A stretch of 22,039 bases of DNA from a virus: positions 1-22,039 of IMG/VR virus record IMGVR_UViG_3300032116_001451, one strand, 5' to 3'. This document shows positions 16,817-22,039 of this stretch, in pieces (position 1 is the stretch's first letter; the number at the start of each line of letters is the position of its first letter). The notes under the pieces are model-generated. The model was not told where the DNA came from and searched no databases. It saw nothing but the letters and a program-made list of their open reading frames with translations. Made by a program: the position numbers and the translations under genes.

Positions 16817-17617
16817 ATGTGGATGCGATATCAAAAGCAGCTTGAGCAGAATCATTTACAAAAACAAATAAAGAGAATGCATAAAGACATTACAGTAGCA
16901 AAGTTCTTTGATTTCTATACACTCAATCTCCTTGACTATTTTGCAGGCGAGAAGACTCTTAACCATTCTTCCCGAGCCGAACGAATTACTAACAAGTATG
17001 TGGAGGTGACTGAGGAAATGTATGCAAAGATTCGACGTGCTCTGACATATTCGATCATTCGTGAGTTTCGACATTTTGGCTCTGAAACATTCGAACCTGT
17101 TGTATGTGACGAGGCTGATGAAAAGCTTTTTTACAAATATGACATGCTTAAAGAGATGTCAATTAAGTACGACCTCGAATTCATTCGCAATCGCTTCGAC
17201 CGATACTTAAAAGGCGAACTTGAACTCCATGACTTACATATTCGATTTGACATTGATCTTTTGATCTATGCTTTCTCAAATGTTGATTGGGCATTGAAGT
17301 ATGGCGGTAGAAACTGGGCTAAGGCTGCGCAACTCCTTCGTGAAGAACCAAAAACAGTTCATCATAAGCAGCTGTGGATTGACCGAGTACTCGATCTTCA
17401 GCATAACACAGGGCATATTCTCAACAAGACTGATTTCTGGTCACTGTCTCAACCAAAGCAATGCCACCGACAATTTGAACCGCGGAAGAACAAGCGGTCT
17501 CCTCTAAACTATCGTAGATACGCAAATAGTATTTCCGACCTGATTCGTTACTCTTCGTCATCCGTGCGAAAACTTGCGATAGCAAACATGAATTACATTC
17601 CCCCTCAAATTAGATGA
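16817..17617 (+). CDS. Hypothetical protein
   Basis: About 266 aa, mainly helical and charged, with KKIRRALTYSIIREFRHFG-like helices, a stretch of acidic residues around VVCDEADEKLFYKYD, and YGGRNWAKAAQLL near the middle. No family is recognised. The start is uncertain: ATG 16817, 16823 and 16877 are all possible, and none has a good ribosome site. The frame is open upstream to 16637, but that part overlaps the previous gene in a different frame and is unlikely to be translated. It overlaps the next gene by ATGA. Confidence 0.7.
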   Translation: MWMRYQKQLEQNHLQKQIKRMHKDITVAKFFDFYTLNLLDYFAGEKTLNHSSRAERITNKYVEVTEEMYAKIRRALTYSIIREFRHFGSETFEPVVCDEADEKLFYKYDMLKEMSIKYDLEFIRNRFDRYLKGELELHDLHIRFDIDLLIYAFSNVDWALKYGGRNWAKAAQLLREEPKTVHHKQLWIDRVLDLQHNTGHILNKTDFWSLSQPKQCHRQFEPRKNKRSPLNYRRYANSISDLIRYSSSSVRKLAIANMNYIPPQIR

Positions 17618-17817
17618 CACGATACATTGAAACTGATACCGATGTTTACTTTCCAAAAGTAAATGCGCGGCATCATATTTCATTCGTGAAGACTTACCGC
17701 AAAATGACTATTCCGCAGGCTCGTCGAAAGATGCGAGCATTATGGGCAGGTAAGTCATTGCAGAATGAAATGATACATTACTTAAAAGAGAAAGGATACA
17801 TCCATGGACCCGAATAG
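17614..17817 (+). CDS. Hypothetical small basic protein
   Basis: A 67-aa protein, MTRYIETDTDVYFPKVNARH onward, with a basic middle (VKTYRKMTIPQARRKMRALW) that could bind nucleic acid, but no known fold is recognised. It starts on an ATGA overlap with the previous gene and overlaps the immunity-type gene by 14 nt. Confidence 0.65.
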   Translation: MTRYIETDTDVYFPKVNARHHISFVKTYRKMTIPQARRKMRALWAGKSLQNEMIHYLKEKGYIHGPE

Positions 17818-18019
17818 TTCAGCTTGGTTACTCATGTGCATTCTACTGACGCTGCTTGTCATTACATTCTGGTCTCCTACTCTCATCGCTTTTATTAAGA
17901 GACATCCGCACCGCTGGTGGATTCTAATCTTCAATACGATCATTGGCGGAAGTGGAGTCGGCTGGTTTGTTGCTTTACTCTGGGCTCTAGGAGTCTTGTT
18001 GCCGAATTCCAAGAAATAA
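17804..18019 (+). CDS. Superinfection immunity-type membrane protein (Imm family)
   Basis: A 71-aa protein with two membrane segments (about 8-30 and 38-62) joined by a short basic loop KRHPHRWW. The arrangement of an aromatic- and proline-bearing first segment (FWSPTLIAF), HxxRWW, then FNTIIGGSGVGWFVALLWALG fits the superinfection-immunity (Imm_superinfect) family. T4 Imm sits in the inner membrane and blocks DNA entry by a second related phage. A weak ribosome site AAAGGA precedes ATG 17804. It is the last gene of early operon 1. Confidence 0.82.
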   Translation: MDPNSSAWLLMCILLTLLVITFWSPTLIAFIKRHPHRWWILIFNTIIGGSGVGWFVALLWALGVLLPNSKK

Positions 18020-18026
18020 TGCACAT

Positions 18027-18103
18027 TTCGGCATTTCGGCGGTAGAAACCCAGTAGATGCCGAATTTCACGGATTTACCTCCGTAACTTATTGACAATCA
18101 ATA
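18027..18103 (+). other. Intergenic hairpins between operons
   Basis: The 150 nt between the immunity-type gene and the next terminator hold three perfect stems: TTCGGCAT/ATGCCGAA (18027-18064), ACGGA-TTTACC-TCCGT (18069-18084) and TATTGA-CAA-TCAATA (18089-18103). None has its own T-run. The middle hairpin exposes CCTCC, complementary to a Shine-Dalgarno sequence. It could be a 3' end structure or a small RNA. Confidence 0.4.
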
Positions 18104-18140
18104 GGCAAATTTAAGAAAAACACGGATTTTTCGGGCGGCG

Positions 18141-18171
18141 GAGAAAATTTATGCATTTTCTTCATTTTTTT
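18141..18171 (+). terminator. Hairpin-T7 terminator fused to promoter
   Basis: AGAAAAT/ATTTTCT (18142-18148 with 18155-18161), loop TTATGC, then CATTTTTTT. It ends early operon 1 and abuts the promoter for operon 2. Confidence 0.72.
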
Positions 18172-18172
18172 A

Positions 18173-18201
18173 TTTACAGACCCGGAATTTTGTGGTAGAA
18201 T
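18173..18201 (+). promoter_or_regulatory. Sigma70-type promoter, TGG-TAGAAT class (copy 2)
   Basis: TTTACA (18173-18178), 17-nt spacer, TGG-TAGAAT (18196-18201), then TTTGGTGTACCC. An inverted repeat TTTGTGG/CCACAAA (18189-18195 and 18216-18222) and an inner TTGG/CCAA frame the -10 box and start region, a candidate operator. Confidence 0.88.
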
Positions 18202-18224
18202 TTGGTGTACCCAATCCACAAAAT

Positions 18225-18581
18225 ATGTACCAAGCATTCGATCGCACCGCCACCGTCCGTCTCCGCCGCGAACTTGAGAAACTCCTTGGAGATTTCGCTG
18301 AGAAAAACGGACTGACCGTCTCACTCGGAAATGCCCGCTTTTCGCAAAGCGAAGTCCGGTTTCTGAACACGACCTTCCTTGTGAAAGGTGAACTCAAACG
18401 CGAGGAAAAAGCTCTTGAACATCAGTTCTCGGTCCACGGCCTTAAAGAGGTGAATGACCGCGGTGACCGCCTGGTTGAATACAACCGCCGCCGCTATCAG
18501 TATCCGTTCGTCTTCATCAAGAAGGCTGATGGTCGCCGCTACAAGTGCTCGCTGAATCAAGCCAAAGCTCTTGGTTTCTAA
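18225..18581 (+). CDS. Hypothetical phage protein, first gene of early operon 2
   Basis: A 118-aa protein, MYQAFDRTATVRLRRELEKL onward. Helix 1 is followed by GLTVSLGNARFSQSEVRFL and paired strands, then a basic C-terminus with RRYQYPFVFIKKADGRRYKC. Proteins of this general pattern (a helix, then GLxVxxGNxRF) occur in many phages without assigned function. GTG 18192, in frame, is rejected because it lies inside the -10 region; ATG 18225 leaves a leader of about 17 nt without a Shine-Dalgarno sequence. Confidence 0.75.
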   Translation: MYQAFDRTATVRLRRELEKLLGDFAEKNGLTVSLGNARFSQSEVRFLNTTFLVKGELKREEKALEHQFSVHGLKEVNDRGDRLVEYNRRRYQYPFVFIKKADGRRYKCSLNQAKALGF

Positions 18582-18736
18582 TGAAAAGAAAACGTAAACC
18601 TCTTGCTACGAACTCGCTCGAAATGCGAAATCTGACACGTCATAAGTGTCCGCCGCCATCCTTCAGCTTCAAGGATCGTAAGCAAGAGGCCCAACGCAAA
18701 ATCTGCCGAACCAAAAATCATGAAGACCAGCACTAA
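18581..18736 (+). CDS. Hypothetical very basic small protein
   Basis: A 51-aa basic protein starting MKRKRKPLATNSLEMRNLTR, with many Lys/Arg and two Cys (HKCPPP, KICRT). It overlaps the previous stop as TAATG and the next gene by 17 nt. Short Lys/Arg-rich proteins starting like this are common in T4-like phages; the function is unknown. The coupling at both ends supports it as real. Confidence 0.62.
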   Translation: MKRKRKPLATNSLEMRNLTRHKCPPPSFSFKDRKQEAQRKICRTKNHEDQH

Positions 18737-18923
18737 ACAACTTGTGACCTTCGTTCGCCTTGACGAGAATGCAATCATCGCTCCTTGCGATTTCCATTCA
18801 ATGGACGGCGGACAGAATCTCCATCAGATTCTTCATCCAGAAACCATCGGTCAGCGACCTAGCGACTTTTCACCGGATCGGAGTTTCTGGAGACCGACTC
18901 ATATTCAAGAATCTCGTGCATGA
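18720..18923 (+). CDS. Hypothetical protein
   Basis: A 67-aa protein, MKTSTKQLVTFVRLDENAII onward, with a Cys and several His in PCDFHSMDGGQNLHQILH and an aromatic C-terminal part SPDRSFWRPTH. No family is recognised; a metal site is possible but not shown. It overlaps the next gene by ATGA. Confidence 0.65.
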   Translation: MKTSTKQLVTFVRLDENAIIAPCDFHSMDGGQNLHQILHPETIGQRPSDFSPDRSFWRPTHIQESRA

Positions 18924-19294
18924 GGCCACACACTAACATCGGAATCATTGGTGGTGCCCTGAATGTTGGGCGGTCTACGCTAACATCTGCAATTGTCAAT
19001 ACTCTTGCTGAACAGACCAAACCAGGTGCTGTCATTACGGCCGATGAGATTAAGATGCCGAAGCTTGAGGATGTTAAGATGTACGAAGAAGCTCCTAAGC
19101 CGAAACTTCCTATGAAATCAATTTTCCCGTTCATCGCTACATCGGCCATGCTTGGTGGTGCGTTTAACTTTCCTGGCCCGTCGTCATATGACATTCGGCA
19201 TGATCCTACTCGAGAGAAGACTCCTGAAGACCTTGCCAAAATCGATGCCGCAAGAATCAAGCGTGAACGAAAAGCTAACCGCAAGAAATCATGA
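18920..19294 (+). CDS. Small protein with EF-Tu-like G1 segment
   Basis: A 124-aa protein. Residues 6-30 (NIGIIGGALNVGRSTLTSAI and on to NTLAE) line up with the G1/P-loop segment of elongation factor Tu (NIGTIGHVDHGKTTLTAAI). The catalytic region is altered, HVDHGK becoming ALNVGR, so the P-loop Lys is Arg and GTP binding is doubtful. No other G motifs follow. A hydrophobic stretch KSIFPFIATSAMLGGAF (66-82) may be membrane-active, and the C-terminus is a basic helix (KIDAARIKRERKANRKK). Possible roles are a translation-factor mimic or chance similarity. Operon overlaps (ATGA both sides) support expression. Confidence 0.68.
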   Translation: MRPHTNIGIIGGALNVGRSTLTSAIVNTLAEQTKPGAVITADEIKMPKLEDVKMYEEAPKPKLPMKSIFPFIATSAMLGGAFNFPGPSSYDIRHDPTREKTPEDLAKIDAARIKRERKANRKKS

Positions 19295-19515
19295 CATCGA
19301 TTGACTGGGACCGATACGTTACACATGATGTTCGCCGAGCGAAGTCTGCGGCCTGCCGTAGCTATGAAGCAGCAGGTAAACAAGGACTTGCAATAGACAC
19401 TATCTATCCTGTCACCACTTTTGCTCTTGGCTGCCTTCACCATGAGATTCAAGTCGAAGGTAGATTTCGCAATGCAAACGATTTCATAATGTTCATTATT
19501 GACGCCCCGCAATGA
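19291..19515 (+). CDS. Hypothetical protein
   Basis: A 74-aa protein, MTSIDWDRYVTHDVRRAKSA onward, a probable helix-rich fold with AACRSYEAAGKQG and a strand-like C-terminus (FIMFIIDAPQ). No family is recognised. It starts and ends on ATGA overlaps in early operon 2. Confidence 0.65.
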   Translation: MTSIDWDRYVTHDVRRAKSAACRSYEAAGKQGLAIDTIYPVTTFALGCLHHEIQVEGRFRNANDFIMFIIDAPQ

Positions 19516-19754
19516 AACGACCATTCAAGACAGCTGAAGCAAAAAGGACTGACACCACGACTATTAAGTGTCATGGACCGGGGATTGTAGCTGGGTCGGA
19601 AAAATGCATTCCTTCGCAAAGTCCCACTGCTGACGGTTGGCTGAAAATTGGTTGCCATGAAGTAGAGACAAAGCTTGTTGCATACACAGGAATTCGAACC
19701 TGGCGATGCCCAGTCTGTTTTGAAGAACACCGCAAAAGAGTAAACGCACGATGA
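19512..19754 (+). CDS. Hypothetical protein with possible zinc ribbon
   Basis: An 80-aa protein, MKRPFKTAEAKRTDTTTIKC onward. Cys residues at 20, 33, 48 and a CPVC pair near the C-terminus (RTWRCPVCFEEHRKR) could coordinate zinc in a small ribbon, but the spacing does not match a named family. The basic ends would suit nucleic acid contact. It overlaps both neighbours by ATGA. Confidence 0.65.
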   Translation: MKRPFKTAEAKRTDTTTIKCHGPGIVAGSEKCIPSQSPTADGWLKIGCHEVETKLVAYTGIRTWRCPVCFEEHRKRVNAR

Positions 19755-20038
19755 AAAAATTCACATTCAAAAAGCACAAGAAGGAAGGCAGTTATCGCTC
19801 CTTTCAGAAAGACTACACTGACGTCAAACTTAGCGGAAATAAGGTTGGCTGGATCACTGAGCGAGAATACGAAAAGTATGAGCTATGGTTTTCCGTCAAG
19901 TCAACCGAACATACTTGCGGCTGGAAGAACATCAAGTTGAAGGCCGAATTCAAAAACGAAAAAGACGCTCGAGAATTTATCACTACGAACGCTGCTAAGC
20001 TTCAAGAAAAGCTCGAGCTGCATCAGCACATAGACTAA
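19751..20038 (+). CDS. Hypothetical protein, tandem paralogue 1
   Basis: A 95-aa basic protein: KKFTFKKHKKEGSYRSF at the start, then a three-stranded segment (VKLSGNKVGWITEREYEKYE and LWFSV), WKNIKLKAEF, and a C-terminal helix with LQEKLELHQH. The order and spacing match the next gene product position by position, at about a quarter identity, so the two arose by duplication. Function is unknown. TAATG couples it to its paralogue. Confidence 0.7.
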   Translation: MKKFTFKKHKKEGSYRSFQKDYTDVKLSGNKVGWITEREYEKYELWFSVKSTEHTCGWKNIKLKAEFKNEKDAREFITTNAAKLQEKLELHQHID

Positions 20039-20325
20039 TGAATTTCAAATTTCAAAAACAAAAGCATCGATTCAGTATCGTCCCTGGAGTTCAGGAGACT
20101 GCTGTTATGATCGAAGGTATGCATGTCGGTTGCATTACACGCTGTCCAGATTCTGGCATCTTTCGTATCAATCTTTCAGTAACTGATCCAAAGAAGAAAG
20201 TCCCGTGGAAGTGGGCTCCACTTAAGCAGCCATTTCATTCGATCGGTGAAGTCAAGAACTTCCTTACAAATAACATTGATGACATTCTTCGCCGCTTTGA
20301 ACTTCACCCAATCGTAATGCCATGA
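20038..20325 (+). CDS. Hypothetical protein, tandem paralogue 2
   Basis: A 95-aa protein of the same length and layout as the preceding one: NFKFQKQKHRF, then VMIEGMHVGCITRCPDSGIF and RINLSV, then WKWAPLKQPF, and a helix ending IDDILRRFELHPI. It shares the FxFxKxK start, VG-IT, the FR/LW-xxxSV strand and the FELH or LELH end with its neighbour. Function is unknown. It overlaps the next gene by ATGA. Confidence 0.7.
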   Translation: MNFKFQKQKHRFSIVPGVQETAVMIEGMHVGCITRCPDSGIFRINLSVTDPKKKVPWKWAPLKQPFHSIGEVKNFLTNNIDDILRRFELHPIVMP

Positions 20326-21311
20326 ATACTATGACTGTCGGATTTACTATCTCTGGAGACTTCATCACGAATCACTCCCGCAACCTGTGGACCGAAGGTT
20401 CATATTCAAAAGCTCTTGATTTTCTTGAATGCATCGATGGTCTGACTCATGAACAGCGAGTCGATATCCTTGCAGGTAAGCTGAAAATGATTGGTGCCAA
20501 TTCAACGCTTGACCTCGTTGAGGATGAATGGAAACCTGGCGAAGACATTGACTATCCTCCGTTTGTTGAAGGAATGCGGCGTGGCGATAACTGGCATGAG
20601 CTCAAAGAACTTCGAGAAAATGCGGCATGGAAGATTGCATATGAAGAATGGCCATACTACAATTACTCCATCTTTGATCGAAAGCGCACTCGCTATTCTG
20701 GAATTCTTGCAAAGATTGCAAAGCATGTTGGTGAACAGCGTGCAGCGCAGATCATGCAGACTGTTCAGAACGAAAAGATGGACGATTGGTCAGGCCGTAA
20801 ACCTCCAGAACCTCTTGTTAAGACGGACGAGGAAAAGAAGGAATCATCTGTTTTGTCAAAGTCGTCCACCCTTGATCCTATCGAGATGCTGTATGCGCAG
20901 ACGCAAAACCAAATGATGGTGAATGCTGTTCTGGCTGGGCAAGATCCTTCATCAGTTCCTACTGTTGAAGCAATGATGAATCGTGGTTCTAATCTGAAAA
21001 TCAAACTTGATTCAAAGATGGAGTCAGCTAACGGTTGGCTTCTTCCGAACGGAAACTACTACGGATGTGGAGTCATGGAACATGTCGGTCTTGCCGAGAA
21101 TCTCATGGAGCATCTGAAGATTTCAGTGCCAGATTCAAACCACGAACGGCATGCCGAAGATCTGGGTTGGATCAAAATCAGCAAGTCATCTACGGGCTTC
21201 TACATTATCAGTAAGAAGAAGCCGACTCAGAAACAGCAGAACAAGCTGTGGGATTACTGTCAGAAGCATAACCGCGATTATGATGAATATGTAAGCCGAC
21301 TTCTATTATGA
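20322..21311 (+). CDS. Hypothetical protein with phage GW-LGW domain
   Basis: A 329-aa protein, probably two domains. The N-terminal half (about 1-160) is helical and aromatic, with FLECIDGLTHEQRVDIL and WPYYNYSIFDRKRT. A polar linker with EEKKESS (about 175-195) follows. The C-terminal part (about 235-329) has GWLLPNGNYYGCGVMEHVGL, HERHAEDLGWIKIS and PTQKQQNKLWDYCQKHNRDYDEYV. This pattern occurs as a C-terminal module in several large-phage proteins of unknown role. It overlaps both neighbours by ATGA. Confidence 0.7.
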   Translation: MNTMTVGFTISGDFITNHSRNLWTEGSYSKALDFLECIDGLTHEQRVDILAGKLKMIGANSTLDLVEDEWKPGEDIDYPPFVEGMRRGDNWHELKELRENAAWKIAYEEWPYYNYSIFDRKRTRYSGILAKIAKHVGEQRAAQIMQTVQNEKMDDWSGRKPPEPLVKTDEEKKESSVLSKSSTLDPIEMLYAQTQNQMMVNAVLAGQDPSSVPTVEAMMNRGSNLKIKLDSKMESANGWLLPNGNYYGCGVMEHVGLAENLMEHLKISVPDSNHERHAEDLGWIKISKSSTGFYIISKKKPTQKQQNKLWDYCQKHNRDYDEYVSRLLL

Positions 21312-21541
21312 AACATCAACCAAAGAATCTGACCGAAGGACTGACTCCACCAAAGAGACTGCATGATACTACTCGTCTCCCTCAGTATTTCGATACTCTC
21401 TGGGACATAAAGTGGGGTTCGCAAGTTTACAGCAATCTCTACGGAATTCTGGAAAAGGAAGACTTCTTCCGTGCACTCGCAGAGCATGGATTTGACGCTG
21501 CCGCGGTCAGAAAATACGCCGAAAATCACAAAAATGCGTAA
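21308..21541 (+). CDS. Hypothetical protein, last gene of early operon 2
   Basis: A 77-aa protein, MKHQPKNLTEGLTPPKRLHD onward, with two helices around YSNLYGILEKEDFFRALAEH and GFDAAAVRKYAENH. No family is recognised. It begins on ATGA and is followed after 20 nt by a hairpin-T7 terminator. Confidence 0.65.
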   Translation: MKHQPKNLTEGLTPPKRLHDTTRLPQYFDTLWDIKWGSQVYSNLYGILEKEDFFRALAEHGFDAAAVRKYAENHKNA

Positions 21542-21560
21542 CTGATTGGTTTTCAATACA

Positions 21561-21593
21561 GAAGAAAAATTTGTGAAATTTCTTCATTTTTTT
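21561..21593 (+). terminator. Hairpin-T7 terminator fused to promoter
   Basis: GAAGAAA-AA-TTT, loop GTG, AAA-TTTCTTC: a ten-pair stem with an AA bulge, then CATTTTTTT. It ends early operon 2 and abuts the next promoter. Confidence 0.8.
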
Positions 21594-21594
21594 A

Positions 21595-21623
21595 TTTACA
21601 AGTCACAGATTTTGTGGTAGAAT
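21595..21623 (+). promoter_or_regulatory. Sigma70-type promoter, TGG-TAGAAT class (copy 3)
   Basis: TTTACA (21595-21600), 17-nt spacer, TGG-TAGAAT (21618-21623), TTTGGTGTACCC. The TTTGTGG/CCACAA inverted repeat (21611-21617 and 21638-21643) seen at copy 2 is kept. Confidence 0.88.
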
Positions 21624-21644
21624 TTGGTGTACCCAATCCACAAT

Positions 21645-21971
21645 ATGTCAGAAGTTCTAAAAATGCTGGAAGACCTCGAAAACCGCCTTTGGGCACGATT
21701 CGGAAATCCTCTGGCGAAATACACGAAGACTCAGACCGACGTTCATATGACTTATTATGTCGGTCGCCTCATGGAGGAACTCGGACATAAGTGGGTCAAC
21801 CCGAAGAACATTTCTGGAGATCATGAAGACCGTGCTTATTACTCCGAAAAGGCTTTGCACGATGCATTCCTCGCAGGACAGCTTTTGGCTCGGAAGTCAA
21901 ATCAAGAACTCGCAGAAAACATTCGGGCCGAAATTAAGGCTGAACTGAAGTCCGCAATTGACGAACTGTAA
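21645..21971 (+). CDS. Hypothetical protein, first gene of early operon 3
   Basis: A 108-aa helical, acidic protein, MSEVLKMLEDLENRLWARFG onward, with long amphipathic helices at both ends (the last, ENIRAEIKAELKSAIDEL, could form a coiled coil). No family is recognised. ATG 21645 is chosen over an upstream TTG in frame that lies inside the promoter. The leader is about 15 nt and lacks a Shine-Dalgarno sequence. Confidence 0.72.
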   Translation: MSEVLKMLEDLENRLWARFGNPLAKYTKTQTDVHMTYYVGRLMEELGHKWVNPKNISGDHEDRAYYSEKALHDAFLAGQLLARKSNQELAENIRAEIKAELKSAIDEL

Positions 21972-21989
21972 ACTCCTCTCAACTACATC

Positions 21990-22039
21990 ATGACACCAAA
22001 CATTGACAAATTCGTAAAGGAAGTCTCGAACCGCCTCAG
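21990..22039 (+). CDS. Partial gene at window end
   Basis: An open frame starts at ATG 21990, 18 nt after the previous stop, and runs off the window: MTPNIDKFVKEVSNRL so far. The short gap and + strand fit a second gene of operon 3. Too little is visible to say more. Confidence 0.5.
   Translation, partial: MTPNIDKFVKEVSNRL

Overview
The window looks like an accessory stretch of a large tailed-phage genome, probably a T4-superfamily myovirus with a Gram-negative host. The evidence is a dense array of about 17 tRNA genes, all genes on the + strand and packed with ATGA/TAATG overlaps, three homing endonucleases (one GIY-YIG, two HNH), a superinfection-immunity-type membrane protein, a DinG-like helicase, a phage-borne CCA-adding enzyme, and a motif (G/A)ATAAATA just upstream of start codons that resembles the T4 late promoter box TATAAATA. 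No host can be named from the sequence alone.

Region 1 (1-6776) is a mixed RNA/protein array. tRNAs for Phe, Gly, Gln (three), Pro, Arg (two), Met/Ile(CAT), Lys, Val, Asn, Thr (two), Leu (two) and Ser are joined by short T-rich linkers and end at a strong rho-independent terminator (6755-6776). Between the tRNAs lie (a) seven stretches without genes, about 100-190 nt each, rich in perfect inverted repeats, read here as candidate structured RNAs; (b) small proteins with related N-termini; and (c) two homing endonucleases whose reading frames run into the neighbouring tRNA. Several tRNAs are odd: long variable arms on Gln, Pro and Lys tRNAs, non-canonical T-loops on Phe, Val and Arg(TCT), and a shrunken D-arm on Arg(TCT).

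Region 2 (6777-11860) continues the same protein theme. Across regions 1 and 2, eight proteins begin with a short leader ending in (L/I)xE or LFxE. This resembles the capsid-targeting leaders that T4 prohead protease gp21 removes from internal proteins and Alt. Most of these genes sit 4-7 nt behind the late-type box. The inference is a battery of late-expressed proteins packaged in the head and probably injected. It includes a protein with a C-terminal Nudix domain (4469-5656) and an apparent multi-domain polyprotein (7463-8296). A secreted 3D-domain protein and a TerD-like protein have their own sigma70-type promoters.

Region 3 (11861-22039) looks like early/middle genes. A nearly leaderless helicase gene (11922-13649) is followed by two complete operons and the start of a third. 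Each begins at a copy of the same module: a hairpin with T7 (terminator) fused to TTTACA-17-TAGAAT with a conserved start region. Most of these small proteins have no recognisable function. Exceptions are the CCA-adding enzyme (15156-16580), which fits the tRNA array, and the immunity-type protein (17804-18019). A tandem duplication (19751-20325) and a short protein mimicking the EF-Tu G1 loop (18920-19294) stand out.
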